Assembly (NCBI GenBank): GCA_036924285.1
Contig: JAYKYS010000004.1
Span: 19,128,001-19,192,000, forward strand
From: Asterella californica
Taxonomy: Eukaryota > Streptophyta > Marchantiopsida > Marchantiales > Aytoniaceae
Direction of reading: 5' to 3'
DNA: 64,000 bases
Below are positions 43,016 through 55,682 of the stretch, piece by piece (position 1 is the first letter of the stretch; each line of letters starts with the position of its first letter). A program made the translations under genes and the position numbers. The notes below the pieces were generated by a model. That model saw only the letters and a program-made list of their open reading frames with translations. It had not been told where the DNA came from and made no database searches.

Positions 43016-44037
43016 TTACTCCTACAGATAAGAGAATCTCTCAAGGTCTGCCGGTTTCGTTTGTGGTTCGTACGAACGGTCAGAAACTGCACAGAACGTC
43101 TATCATCTGGACTACGGATCCTAGCATAATGAGATCCATCATCCATCACCTTGGTCTCCATTCGAACTGCAGTGATATAAGGCTGACCAAGAATCATAGG
43201 ATATGAAGCAGAAGATTGCACGAAGAAGTGCTGATCTACATCCACATCACCTATCTTCACCTTCACGTTAGGACAAGCGCCGTATAGCTCACCCTTCTGG
43301 TTGTTTGCAGCTCGTAGCACCCAACCATGGTTCAGCTCGATAGGCCACTGACCTCTCTCATACACCTCCCGTGACATGATGTTGATCTCAGATCCGTGAT
43401 CAACTAAAGCAGCAACAGGTTCAGCCAAACTTCCAAGACGAACTCGTGTAGCAGTTGTAGCACGAGCCCAATGTCTCCTTCTGAAATCGCTATCAGTAGC
43501 CGGACTCTCCTCGCCAGCTTCCTCATCATCGAACTCAATAGTGTTGGTACCAGCAACCAACGCTTCTTGCTGATATCCTTTGTCATCAGCTTCCTGAAAA
43601 TGCACCTTTCCAAACTCTGCATCATTCAGAGAAGCTCCTACTGCATCTATCATCTGACTCTCTACTTGCTCGGACATTACCTGTCTCTTGCGCTTGATGA
43701 TGTCGATGATTAGTTCGTGAAACTCCCTCTTTGCAATACCAAGAACTTCCCGAAGAGAAAACTCGATTCGCGCATCCAGTATCCTCTGCTCCAAGATGCT
43801 TTTCAGATCAGTAGAAGTTTCAATATCAGCTGCCAACTTGTAAGCCGGTCCCTTCCCCTTCTCTTGGGCAGTAAACCGCCTACCAGCAGTTGTTGGCTCC
43901 TGCTGGGATCTCTGCACGTCCTCCATAGGACTTGGTGCAGGTGGAAGAGCTGCAAAAGTAGACGGGATGTCCTCAGGAAGAGCCTCAGGAACTCCAGTAT
44001 CAAGTTTACAGGCTTCTCGCCGCCTCTTTTCTTCCAC
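42991..44037 (-). pseudogene. pro: B2 protease segment
   Basis: A 348-aa frame with the DHGSEI protease site and the KGFHKPFS end. It has lost a stretch corresponding to ETGDRRRVTRRRA in B1, and an indel upstream separates it from Gag. Closely related to B1 PR. Confidence 0.85.
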
Positions 44038-45497
44038 AGAAGCATCCTGTCAATGAACGTGTCTATCTAATCCAGGAATGCTCTGATAGAAGCAACATCT
44101 ACATGATCTCCTCATCCTGTGACCCTATGAAGACTCGGCTCCTCTCTTCAGTATCTCAGAAGGAACTAGAGCCACACTCTTCTCAACAGTCCTATCTAGC
44201 AATGTAGGACTAGAAGAGACCTCAATATGCCCAGCATACACATCAGAATTTACCAGCGGTGCCATCAACGCAGTTGTCGTTGCAGCTGTAGCAATCTGAG
44301 GTAGACTCCTCATACCTCCTCGTCCAAACTGTGTGCTCAACGGCTCTCTAGTAGAAGAAAGGTGCAGCCTACCGTTCTGGTAGCGAACCACACCATCTCG
44401 CAAAGCAGTTGTGAGCTCCTGACAGTCTCCTCGGAAGTGATCAAGACTGTCACACCAGATACATCTACGAACAGGAGCTCCTCCTGGACGTGCAGCAGCA
44501 GGCGCCGGTGGCTGCTCTCTCTGCAATCCAGCTAGATCTACCTTCAGCTCTCGCATCTACCGAATCAGGTCTTCAATCTGGTTCTGTTGACCATGGTTCT
44601 CCGCAGGTCTCTGAACAGGTACCTTTTGTGTCGGAGCTGGCACAACTGGCATCAAAAGAACTGCAACTGGAACAACAGGTCTGGGAGCAGGGACCAAAGG
44701 CTGCTGTACTTGAGGAGCAACATAAGGTGGAGTGACCACTTCTGCAAGCGGATGTCCTCTCACAGCCACTCTTCCCCTCCTCTGCCTTGTAAGTACAACC
44801 ACAGCATCCTCAACTCTCCCCCAATCCATAGTAACACCTCCCTCAGCAGATCGATCGATCAACATAAAACATAACCGATCTGCTGTAGCATCATCGGTAG
44901 CTTGCAGGAAAAGCTCTGTTCTCCTAGCATCTAAGGTTATTCGCTCTAGAGTTGAGAATTACCGGTATCTCCTATCAAACTCTCTCAGCAACTCACTCAG
45001 ACTTATCATACGACCAGGTTGCTGCTCAACCCAGTCTAGAAATGTCCTTCTAGTAACTCTCTCTGAATCCTCCTCAAGAAACTCTTCTCGAAGAGATCGC
45101 TCAAAACTCATCCAGATTCCAAGATTTCTTCTCTGTACATCCCTAACTTGGTCCCGCAACTCAGGAATGACAGCTAACTCAAAACTTGCTATCATCTCAG
45201 CATCAGTAACCTAACCAGCTCCATCTCTCCTCTATACTCACGCATATATCTAGAAATATCTCTACCTTCAAACCTTCCACATCTGTTCACAATAGCTTAC
45301 AAAGCCTTGGTAGATTTTAACTCACCCCCTCCAACGATCGGATGTTGTTGGACTAAGGCCGCAAGCGTCTTCAGAATCTCAGCCGTATCCAGACCAGGTA
45401 CAGAGGTCGCTGCCGTCACAAGTGCTACAGAAGGTGCTGCAGTAGACGTAGATGCAGCAGCCGCAGAAGTAGCAGCAGTAGCACTCTTGCGATCCAT
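44038..45497 (-). pseudogene. gag: B2 Gag, degenerate
   Basis: Gag from the ATG at 45497 (MDRKSATAA) to the Gag/PR junction. The zinc knuckle CIWCDSLDHFRGDC is intact. The frame is broken by TAA near 45298, a 2-bp deletion near 45210, TAA near 44967 and TAG at 44557. At the Gag/PR boundary the reading is continuous (HIEVSSSPTLLDRT), which shows the ancestral single Gag-PR frame. Confidence 0.87.
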
Positions 45498-45545
45498 CTC
45501 TTCTCCTTGTAGCAACTCAACCTTCTCAATCAATCACCCCAAGAG

Positions 45546-45563
45546 CTCTCAGTGGAAGCACCA
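45546..45563 (-). other. B2 primer-binding site
   Basis: TGGTGCTTCCACTGAGAG on the minus strand, two bases from the LTR. B1 has one base changed and a seven-base spacer. Confidence 0.7.
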
Positions 45564-45565
45564 GA

Positions 45566-46885
45566 TGTCGGGTTGAGAGTCTTCATGGGAAGGGCGAACC
45601 TTCTGGCTGTGATATGAGCTTGAAGGCTGTGTTCAATCTACTCAAGGAAGCGCTGGAATTCAGGTTGTGGCTGGTTTACTCAAAGGATAGGCTTCAGGTC
45701 TCAAGATGATACTGAAAAACACTCATATAAGTCTCTTGGCTCTTTTGATATGTTCAGGAGGCAAAGTTCAGGCTTAACTAGCAATGATAAGATCAAACGG
45801 CGAACCTTGACACTCAGGATCGAGAAATATGTGATGGTTTAGGCTTCAGAACTTCTCCTACATGACAATGAGGTCCTACTGGATATACATACGAAGTTTC
45901 AGCTTCAGATCAATTCAGAGCACTAAGATATGAGTAGGAACTTTCTGAGTAGAGAAATTACGGCAATTCTTGGTACCCAGACAGCTATTTCGACCTATAA
46001 CAGAGAAACGGCTCGATCACTTTGGAAGTTTCTTACAGGATTTGCAGTACACAGCTTGCTGAACACTCCTGTGAAATTGGGCCTACTGATTCCACACAGA
46101 ACTCCAGATCTCGCTCTTTGAAGTTGCTGTTCCAGATTGAGAGCTTTTCGGACCCCCTCTACTTCAGCGGTCGCCCTGAATTACTCACTCACTCAATCGA
46201 CATGAAAATTTGGAGACAGTCGTAGCCCTGCTGACAGTGAACACAACCACGAAGGTTTGAGGAGATTTCCTCGATTCTGCTGCAATTGACACTCAAAACC
46301 CCAAAATCAACAAAAGTGATGCAGTTTTGGCACAATCTGAACTTCAATTGGGCATAACTCCTAGTTTATTGATCCAAATCGATCGAAAATTTCACTGATA
46401 GTGCTTGGCTCGACGAGCTCTATCCCCCTGTGCTCTCAGATTTTCTAGTGTCCTTACCAATTGCTCGAAATCCTCTTTAGAGCTCTGTTTCTAAACTTAG
46501 AGTTTTACAAAAGACAAAAATGGACCAATGGGAGTTCATAGCTCCACTTGACTGTCCTTTTGTGCCTTAAACTACCTGGTAACTTATCTACACTCATAGG
46601 CTACCATGTCAAGCCCCCTGGAGTGCCAACGTAAAATTTAAACTACCTAAAATGACACGCAGCCCCAAAAGATAACTTAAATCAGCTAGAAAGCGTGCAT
46701 GGACGACACGCAAATACAACCCATGAGCTTAAACCCCTATCAACATGGTAATCAACCTATTAAGACTCAAAATATATAACATCATCCAAAAATGGACTTC
46801 TTTGAGATTTTAACTTCACTCAGAGAGACTAACGACTGACAGAGAAGTGAATCATTTACTATGTGAAATGATTCACATCACGACA
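45566..46885 (-). repeat. B2/B3 shared LTR (1320 bp)
   Basis: Runs (plus strand) TGTCGGGTTGAG to CACGACA. It is followed by a purine tract (minus strand) and the end of B3 pol, and preceded by the B2 primer site, so it is 5' LTR for B2 and 3' LTR for B3. Both ends match B1 LTRs but the middle does not, so it marks a different subfamily. Confidence 0.87.
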
Positions 46886-46931
46886 TCCACCCTCTCCAAA
46901 CCTGCACATCCTCCGGCATGTGCTAACCTGT

Positions 46932-49312
46932 TCAGTCTTCTGCTTGTTCTTCATCATCATCGCTCTCCTCCGCCTTAGTCTCATCAGACACTGGGACGTC
47001 TCCGTCTCTTGTTGTCCTCAGCTCTGACTCCAGAAAGTTGAATAACTCAACTGACCCTCCGCGTCTCTTGAACAATTTCACACGTTTGCCAGCCACAGAT
47101 AGCTTCAAGGGAGTACCATCCAACTCACGCAAACTATAAGTGGCATTCTCATACACATCTAGCACAACATAAGGCCCGAACCATCTTCGAGAGAACTTAC
47201 TAAGTGTAGAATGCTGATTCTCCAACGTGCTATCATATACCAGAACCCAGTCACCAACATGTATTGGCTTCGGTCGTAGTCGGTGAGTCTTGTCAAAACG
47301 TTTCTTGTTTCTAACTCGAGCCACCTTCAGCCTCTCCTGCGCATCAGCAAGATCCTCCTCCCTTCGCTCCAACTGCCTAATACGTAGTGAAGCACGATCT
47401 ATAACATCTTCCCACGGTAGCGTAGCTCATGTAGGATAGTACTCCTCAGCAGGCATGATTGGTTTCTGCCCCAGCATAAGCTCAACTGGCATATAGTCAG
47501 TCGTAGTACAGTGTGTAGTTCTATCAGCCCACAAAGCAAATAGAAGTAGTCTCGGCCATTCTCTAGGTCTACCATCACATGCTTTCACTAAAGCATGAAT
47601 GATAGAAGGGTGTCCTCGTTCACTCTTACCAATGCCCTCTGGATTCATAGCAGTGGTAAGCCGAAGCTTTACTCCATAATGAGCAAAGAACTCCTTCACT
47701 TCAACGTCTCTCAACTCGCCTCTATTTGCCCGTAATCTCCCAATCGATCCATAACAACAGATGATATCTTCAAGCACGAACCTGCAGATATTCTATGTAG
47801 TCTTCGTCCGTAGTGCTCATCCCTCCACATAGTTGGAGAGATCCTCTCGAGCCAATACCAAGTAACGCATCCCCCATAACCCCGATGGCATCATCGCAAG
47901 ATCAAGAACCCACTGAAAATGAATACTAGGTGGATAAGTAGGTACAAGCCCATCTCTGTAACGGACCTTAGAGTAGAACTGGCATTGTAGACACGACCCA
48001 ACAAAGTCCACCACGTCTTGATACAAACCCTTCCACCAGTAACGCTCCTTCAGCTTCGTGTATGTAGCCCAGACTCCACGGTGTCCAGCCTACAAGGTGT
48101 CATGAAACTCTTTCAGCAGATTCAGCTTCGTCGGTTGATCATCCACCACTCTAGCAAGCATTCCATCTCTTCTTTTCGGACGTTTCCACAGATAACCTTC
48201 GCGTAGAAGATAACTGTACGCCTTCCGTCTGATCTCCTTGAACTCTGCATCACTCCATCATTCTATTCTGCATAACGAACTCAGATAGAATCCAATATCC
48301 GGAACTTTTCTGAGTAGAAATCCTCATTGAACGGCAGTGGTTCCAAGTCTGAAGTCTGCTGACCAACTTGGCACCAAACGTCTCTCTTCTCTTCATTCTC
48401 CACCTCTGCAAACATCTCATCCTCATCTGTATAACGAGCCCTAGACAACATATCTGCAACTGGATTGTCCTTCCCTGCTATATGCTTTAGCTCAGGGTTC
48501 AGACTCCAGACATAAGCAATCCATCGCAGCATTGCTATGTCTGGTGTATTGCAGTTTGCTATCATACCCAACAAAGACAAACAATCTGTTTCTAGTATCA
48601 CACGAGCTCCTATCAAGAACTCTCGATCTACCTTCATAGCAGTAACAGCTCCCCACAACTCACGCTTCACTTGAGGATAGTTACGCTGTCTATCCGTTAA
48701 GATCCGAGCTCCAAACCTTGAAACAAACCGCACACCTTCTGCATCTTCTTGACCAACTGCCCATCCAATCGCCTTTGGACTCGTATCAACAGTCAGTATC
48801 ACAGGTCTCTCGCTCTCGTAGCTAAGCCTCCTTAGTATAGGTGGAGACTTCAGAATCTCCTTCAGCTGCTCCATCGTCTCATGATGTTCTTGCTGCCAAG
48901 TAAACCTCCTTCTCTTTCTCAGAAGTGCATACAGAGGCTCGGCAAGAATGAGGAATACTCACACGAAAGAACACACAAGCTCCCAAGAACCGTCGAACCT
49001 CAATGATGTTGGTGCAGTCAGCTATCCTTGTTATAGCATCTACCTTCTCTGGGTTCGGACGCCTCCCAAAAGTATCACACAGATGACCTACCACCACAAT
49101 CTCTGACATCCCAAAGCGAGATTTGGTACCTGACAGAGTGAGATGTACCTCCTCCAAACGCATCAGAATCTTCTCCACATCCCGAATGTGGTCTGCAACG
49201 AACTTTCTGCATCCATCAGAAGTCACAGCTTCGTCTTTGTCTTCCACCGGACAGCCTTTCATGGGAATATCATCCAGAAACGGGATAGTGACCTCAGGTA
49301 CAAACTCTCGTA
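46932..49312 (-). pseudogene. pol: B3 Pol C-terminal part
   Basis: On the minus strand from 49312: part of RT (FLDDIPMKG), RNase H (LTVDTSPKAIGWAVG), the integrase zinc site, DDE region (NRGELRDVEVKEFF in place of the B1 DRGEL, so the second catalytic Asp is Asn) and the C-terminal module. Stops and small indels break it into at least five frames. It is cut at 49312 by D LTR sequence. Confidence 0.88.
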
Positions 49313-50127
49313 ACACATAGCAGCCCAACCGGCTGTGATGTCCGTCTGGGTCTAGGCTCTCGAACGGTGGTCTAACCCGCCGACTTGTTCTCTAGTCTTG
49401 CCCCAGTCCTTACATCGTTCTTAAGTCCAGACGTCTAAGTCTGGACACGAACGTGCATTGGAACCGGCCCAGTCATCACCTCATGCCCCTAGAGTCCGCC
49501 CGCTGAACCCTAAGGTCGGGTGACTCCTCCTGGCCCACCCAGGCATCGAGCCCCCCTCATATATACTTCTGGGGATCGGCGGCCCCGCCCTCCTCTTTGG
49601 TCCCTGCAAATTATACCACAACCCGATTGTGGTTCGGTCGTAACTTCCAGCTCGGAGGTCAGATCGAGGAGTGTTATATATCTCTGGAAAGCTCTCGACG
49701 AGACCTTTCCAATGATACCTCACTCGCCTCGAGATCTTATGTGGAGCTCCGTCCACGACCTAAAACGTCTCTGGAGCTCCAACATTTAGTCATTTTTCGG
49801 AAACCTATGGTCCAGACCTAAAGTCGAACTCTGTGGTTCGTCTGCGTCTCGGACCCACGTCTCAGACCTATGTCTGAGACTCATGTTTCAGCCCGTTCCC
49901 AGACTCGCCCCCTTAGGTCAGCGTTCGTCTGGGGCCCTCTTGGGATAGGCCTTTATGTCCTATCCCAAGGTTCCAACCTTGGTTCATAGAACCACTTAGG
50001 GTTTATCTGATCCCGATTTCCCTGCCAAGCCGTTAAGTCCTACTCGCAGCGTTCACAACCTAGCGCAAGTCCGCTAGGATTCTGTTGTTCGCGTTTCCGC
50101 CCGATCTTGAGAATGAGGGTCGCAACA
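49313..50127 (-). repeat. D LTR Dc, second part
   Basis: Continues the D LTR after the B2/B3 block, matching Db from about 38705 to 39512. It ends at 50127, short of the full LTR, directly against D protease sequence. Confidence 0.82.
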
Positions 50128-51319
50128 CTCATTTGTCAAGACTTCTTCAAACTCCTTAATCACTTTGCGAAGCACCTTCGGAAGTTTAGTCGCGTCTCCT
50201 AATGTTTCCTCTTGTCTGTCACCCGCCATCAAATCTGCAACTCGCATCAAACACATGACTCCGTCGTTGAAGTTCATCTGTTTATCTTTGATCAAATTCA
50301 CCGCAAAGTCATCAATTTTCTACGCCTTTTGGATCAGCCTCACTCCCAGCTTCCGCCCTTTAACTCTAACGTTCAACCTTAAAGGTTTCTGCCTAAGTTC
50401 CACTTCAAACCTGTCCAAGAAAATGTTCCCCAAAACCGCATGGATATCATCCATCTCGCACACCGTGAAGTTCTCTGTGAACTCCAGCTTCTCACACGCA
50501 AATCGTACATCCAAGGTTACTTCGGAAGTTTGGTACGTCTTGCCCTTGACAAAGCGCATCTGAATAGGCTTGTCTGCCTTGGAGGTAGACAAGCCCAACT
50601 TCGTCACCAACTTTGGACTTATGAAGGAGTGAGTCATTCTTGTGTCCATAAGAAAAGTAACATCACGGTTAGCAACTTTAGCTTGTAGAAACATCAGTCC
50701 CGGCGTCTTCTTCGTGGTTCTCAAGGTCACAGTCATCTCACCCTCCAACAAGTCTTTTGCAACAAACGCATTCATACTACAGTTACTATTCTTAGGTTTC
50801 ATGCACTCCTTAGCAATATGACCCTCTCGTCACAATTATAGCAAGTAAACTTAGCACCATTGTCCTTCTGAGGTGTTTGTCCCTTAGGTTTTGCTTCTAT
50901 TTGCTGCCGCTTTGCTGCCGGGGCAGAAGAATCCTTCCGACCCTTCTCATCCCCATCCCACTGTCTCTTGTTGTGTCGCTTGTTCTTCTTTTGGAACTTG
51001 TCCGTGCTGCGTGGTTCAAAAGGTTTCTGTTGATGGACTTCATCGTCCCCAATTCGCTCCGCTAGCTTCAAAAGTTCGGCACTTATCGCAGATAGCTCCG
51101 GCATCCGAAAGAGAGACCTTATCCGAGCTAGACTTGAGTCCCTCAATAAATATACATATTTTGATCTCCTTAGTCCACTTGGAGAAAGAATCCAGCTTGA
51201 CACTGAACTCGCGTACATAGGCACTTAGCGTCCTTGTCTGCTTCAGCCTAACTAGCTTGACACCATCCCGAATCCTTTGGTACTCCGGAGTGAATCGTCC
51301 CGCGAGCAACACCTTGAAC
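50128..51319 (-). pseudogene. gag-pro: D Gag C-terminus and protease
   Basis: This continues the Gag at 60264 across the A4 insertion. On the minus strand it shows the end of the gag domain (LAGRFTPEYQRIRDG, RTLSAYVREF), a knuckle start (CYNCDE) followed by a frame break, then a protease (50320-50802) with THSFIS and LGNIFLD. The protease active site reads DTR where DSG/DTG is needed, so it would be inactive. After EEFEEVL-like residues it breaks into the truncated LTR Dc, so RT to integrase are missing. Confidence 0.82.
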
Positions 51320-52242
51320 TGTAAACCCTCCGCGGTCCTATCGATCACTACCCTCCCCCCCCCCCGATCTCTCAACCTCCACGATCGTCATCCACGAATA
51401 TGCAACATGTCGGGCCTGTCTCTCACTCAGGGGTCACCTCTGATGGCTTTGACGGAAGCACACCATGAACTTGAAGAGAAAATGCTGAGTTCACTCATTC
51501 ATACACCCACAAACTTATCAACTAAAAATTTCCTTAAACACATCAACTAAAAATCCTCCATTCTAACAACGTCTCTCAAGTTCTCACATGCTAAAAATAT
51601 CCCACACTCTCTATATTACTCAAGTTGTCATTACGACAATGTGAAAACAAGGATGAGGAGCTCTTCTCTACTCCTCTATTTATACATTCTAGGTTTTTAC
51701 TTTGGTATTCTTCGGTAACTCAGCCGTAACTACTTTTACCGGGTTTTATTAAGATATTACTTAAGGTAAAAGCATTGATCACATGGGCTTTTTACCTTTT
51801 CACATGGGCTTATTTCTTCAAAGTCAACAACTTCTAGAAGGATTCTGGAATATTCTCAAGGAATCTCGAATTTCCACCCCCCCTCTACACTAGGACCCAC
51901 TAAAAAGGAAACATGTGGAATCTCTTCTTGTTTTTAATGCCCACAAAGTCCACAACTTTAATCCAACCACTAATATCAAGTCAAAAAGGAGATAAGGGAT
52001 ACTTTCCACCCCCTTTCTACCTTTTAGACAAGATGACAAGATAGTAGTGCTCACTCTTTAGCAAATATCTGAATTCTGCCAAAAGTACAGCTAAGTTTAA
52101 CCATAACTAACTTTTAGCTAGTCATGACTAACTTGATACCTCCTTAAAGTACTTTGGCAGCCAATAAACATTCTCAACACTTAGTTATAACTAAACACCT
52201 TACTAATAGACAAACTTCCTATGTGTAACATAGGTCGTTACA
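51320..52242 (-). repeat. A4 3' LTR (923 bp)
   Basis: TGTAAACCC to GTCGTTACA (plus strand). It differs from the 5' LTR at only a few places, including C-run length and ATTCTTCGG against ACTCCCCGG. Confidence 0.95.
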
Positions 52243-52253
52243 TTTTACCCCCG
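52243..52253 (-). other. A4 polypurine tract
   Basis: CGGGGGTAAAA on the minus strand, next to the 3' LTR. Confidence 0.8.
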
Positions 52254-52255
52254 AA

Positions 52256-54538
52256 CTAAATTTTCGCTCCGTCCTCGGAGTGAAGAGAGAACTTTCGTCG
52301 ATGAAACAACTTCAACTTGTCATGGTTGACCCGATCGAATCTCCTTCCTCCCAACTCCTGAAGGTCATATGTGAAGTTGCTCCACACCTTATCTACAACA
52401 AAAGGACCAAAATACCTTGGAAGAAACTTCTTCCTAGCCCTCTTGAATCTGATAGCATCATATAACATAACCCAATCTCCAACTTGAAAAGGTTTTACCT
52501 CCCTCTTGTCCAACCGTTTGTCGTAACTCTTCTTTTGATACGCCTGAGCTCGTTCCATCCGGATCATTGCTACCGCTCGGGTCTCTTCCAACTCCATGAG
52601 TTGCTCCCTTCTTGATCTGACCACGTCTTCTCCTCTCGACCTCTTCAACTTTCGTTGAATAGTTTGAAAAGTATCCAATTCGAATTGGATCGGCAACTTG
52701 AACTCCACTCCATAAACCAATCGAAATGGAGAGTACCCAGTAGAAGTCTTTGTTGTCGTTCGGTACTCCCATAAGATGGCATGTAGTCTCTTATCCCAAG
52801 TATGTTTCGCAGTCTCAACACCAGCATCTTTGGCGAGCATCATACAAAGTGTAAGATTGGTCTTCTCCGCAAGACCATTAGCATTTGGTTTGTATGAGGT
52901 CGTTACTCGTGGCTTGATAGAAAAGTGTTGTAGCATAGCAGTAGTCATGCTCCCTACAAACTCTCCTCCTCTATCTGAGACCAACTCTAACGGACATCCA
53001 AATCTTGTGATGATCCTCTCCCATAGGAATCTACCGACTTCTGTTTCATTGGTCTCTCTCAAAGGTCTAGCCTCTACCCACTTGGTACAATAGTCAGTGG
53101 CGACTACAATGTATCTATTGCCTCGAGGTGTCTTATTAAGAGGACCTACAAAGTCAATACCCCACTTCTCAAATGGTCCTAATATTGGAATTGATCTTAA
53201 CGGAGGTGTTCTAGTAGACTTCAGAGCAAATGCTTGACATACATCGCAAGTTTTGCAATAGTCTAAACACTCCTTGAAAATCCCTCTCCAGTGATAACCC
53301 GCATCCAGAATCTTGAAAGCTGTTATCTTACCAGCAAAGTGACCTCCGCAAACCGTGCCATCATGAAACTCGTGCATTAGCTTGAATGCCTCCTTCTGAC
53401 CAACTGTTCTCCTTAGTAACCCATCTGCTCCTTGATGAAACAGAATTCCCTCCACCATGGTGTAAGGTTTGCATCTCTTGATCAACGCGTTGCGTTCTCG
53501 GGTATGCATACCTTCTGGAAAAGAGCCATCTACAAGGAAACTCCAGATTTCTTTGTACTCGTCCGGTATCTCCTCGATGCTTGTGATGGTCATCAGATGC
53601 TCGTCTAGAAATGAATCATCAAACGGTTCTTCTCCCTCATCATCATAAGCCTTTGACAAAAGATCAGCATTTGCATGCTTCTTCCCTAGTCTATCTTCGA
53701 TCACATAATCGTATTCTGTTAGAAGGATCTTCCAACGAGCAATACGACCTTCGGCATTAGGCTTATTAAAGATATACTTTAAAGCCTTGTGATCTGTGAC
53801 TATGGAAAATTTCCCTCCTAGCAAGTAGTGTCGAAATTTCTTCAATCCAAAGATCACCGCTAATCCTTCTCGTTCAGTCACGGAGTAATTCTTCTCCGCT
53901 GGAACCATCTGCCTACTAGCATAAGCTATAGGATGATCATGCCCATCTCCATCTAGCTGACTTAATGTACATCCGATTGCTACATTGGAGGCATCCGTAT
54001 ACAGAATAAATGCTTTACTCCACTCAGGTTTAGCAAGTATAGGAGCTGTCGCTAATGCCTTTTTCAACTCCTCAAATGCTTCCTTTGCCTTCTGATCATG
54101 CACTATCAAGTCGAAATCAACTCCCTTCTTCATGTACATAGTCAAAGCTATTGCTTTGTTTGAGAAGGAAAAGACAAACCTACAATAATATCCAACCATG
54201 CCAAGAAACTGCCTCAACTTTGTCAAATTGATCGGAAATGGAAGATCCACAATCTTCTTCACCTTCTCAGGATCTACCGCAATCCCATTCTTGGAAATGA
54301 TGTGCCCTAACAACAGACCTTCTTCGCAGCCAAAGATGCACTTCTCTGGATTCAGAGAAGCGTTAGCTTGCTCCAACCGCTGCAGAACTTTGATCACATG
54401 ATCAAAGTGGTCCTCCTTTCTTCCGTACACACAGAAATCATCAATGAAATCACGAACAAACTTTCCTATGAATGGTTCGAACACCTTGTTCATGAACCTC
54501 TGAAACGTGGCCGGAGCATTACACAGTCCGAAATGCAA
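52256..54538 (-). pseudogene. pol: A4 Pol from mid-RT to integrase
   Basis: A 760-aa open frame covers the second half of RT (FIDD motif), RNase H and integrase, with the same HHCC and DDE residues as A2. It begins after a 14-bp deletion in RT between two CGAA repeats, which removes part of the FRVMPFGL block and shifts the frame. The first codon is TTG, so it has no start of its own. Confidence 0.9.
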
Positions 54539-55649
54539 ATGTTCCCCAAGGAGTAGTGAAAGTAGTCAACTGCTGGTACTCCTGTGCTATCTTGATCTGG
54601 TTGTATCCACTATAACCATCACCAAAGCTGTACCACTCATGACCGACAACTTCCTCCAAAATCTCATCTATAAATGGTAGAGGATAATAGTCCTTCTTGG
54701 TAACTGCATTCAGCTTCTTATAGTCTATGCACACTCGCAGCTTACCATTCTTCTTCTTGACAATCACAATGGGTGAAACCCATTCTGAGTTCTCCACCTC
54801 GTAGATGAAACTCGCCTCCCTCAACTTGTCTATCTCCTCCTTGACCATCATTGCCGTTGTGGGATTGACCCTTCTCTGCTTCTGTCGAACTGGTCTTGCG
54901 TGCTCCTCCAATTCGATTCGATGAGTCTCGAGAGTCACCTCCTTCAAATCCTTGTAGCTGAAAGCAAACACATGGATATATTTTCGAAATATATCTAGGA
55001 ATCTACTTTTCTCTTCTTGAGTGACATTGATACCAAACTTCAGGGTAGAGAGTCTTCTCACAATCTCTGCCTCACTCAACTCTTCTTTGTCAGGATCTTT
55101 CTCCACTGCTGGTCGAGGCAACAAGTCAATAGCACTAAGCTGATGTACTGATTCATCTCGACCAAATCCTTCATCCTCAGACGAGGATTCTTGGTCGTAA
55201 GAATCCCCAGTATCTACTTCTGAGACACTCTGATCATCCTCCGTATCAGATTCCCAGTAGTCACTAGTGGGTCTATCAGAGTCAGAAGTCACAACTCCAA
55301 CACCCGAGAGAGGAACTATCACTCTATGATCTCTAGGTCCAATCCGTAAGTATCCCTTGTGCCACCTATCCGTGGTGCGCACAGCTCTCAACCAAGGCCT
55401 ACCTAGGAGCAAATCATAACTAGAGTCCTTTAACACTTGAAAGGACATCAATGTTTGAACTCCCATCACAGACACGACCACCTTCTCTAACACACCAAGA
55501 GGTCTTACCCGTTGCTTGTTAGCCATCCCCACGACAATGCTAGCCGGACGAGTTGGTTCCATTCCCAACTTCTTCATCAACCTCTCCGATATGACGTTTA
55601 CAGCCGACCCTCCATCCACCAATACGTCAGAGACGTAGTGACCATTCAA
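54519..55649 (-). pseudogene. pro-pol: A4 protease-RT junction segment
   Basis: A 376-aa frame runs from protease (VLVDGGSAVNVIS) without interruption into RT (FLDIFRKY, HARPVRQKQ, DGYSGYN). It shows that PR and RT were ancestrally in one frame in family A: A4 has AAAA where A1 and A2 have AAA. It ends at the 14-bp deletion. The first codon is not ATG; the frame is limited upstream by a TAG at 55683. Confidence 0.9.
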
Positions 55650-55682
55650 TCGGACTTCAATCTTTGAAGCCCTAGTGCATAC

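Larger units (their letters stand above)
41237..49312 (-). mobile_element. B2/B3 joined decayed B elements
   Basis: Two partial B copies are joined through one LTR (45566-46885). B2 has gag, PR and RT up to a deletion, then the start of a 3' LTR (41237-41375). B3 has integrase, RNase H and part of RT. The RT segments of B2 and B3 overlap and share a 12-bp-scale deletion not in B1, so they are close relatives. The whole block sits inside D LTR Dc, about 150 bp of which was lost. Confidence 0.8.
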
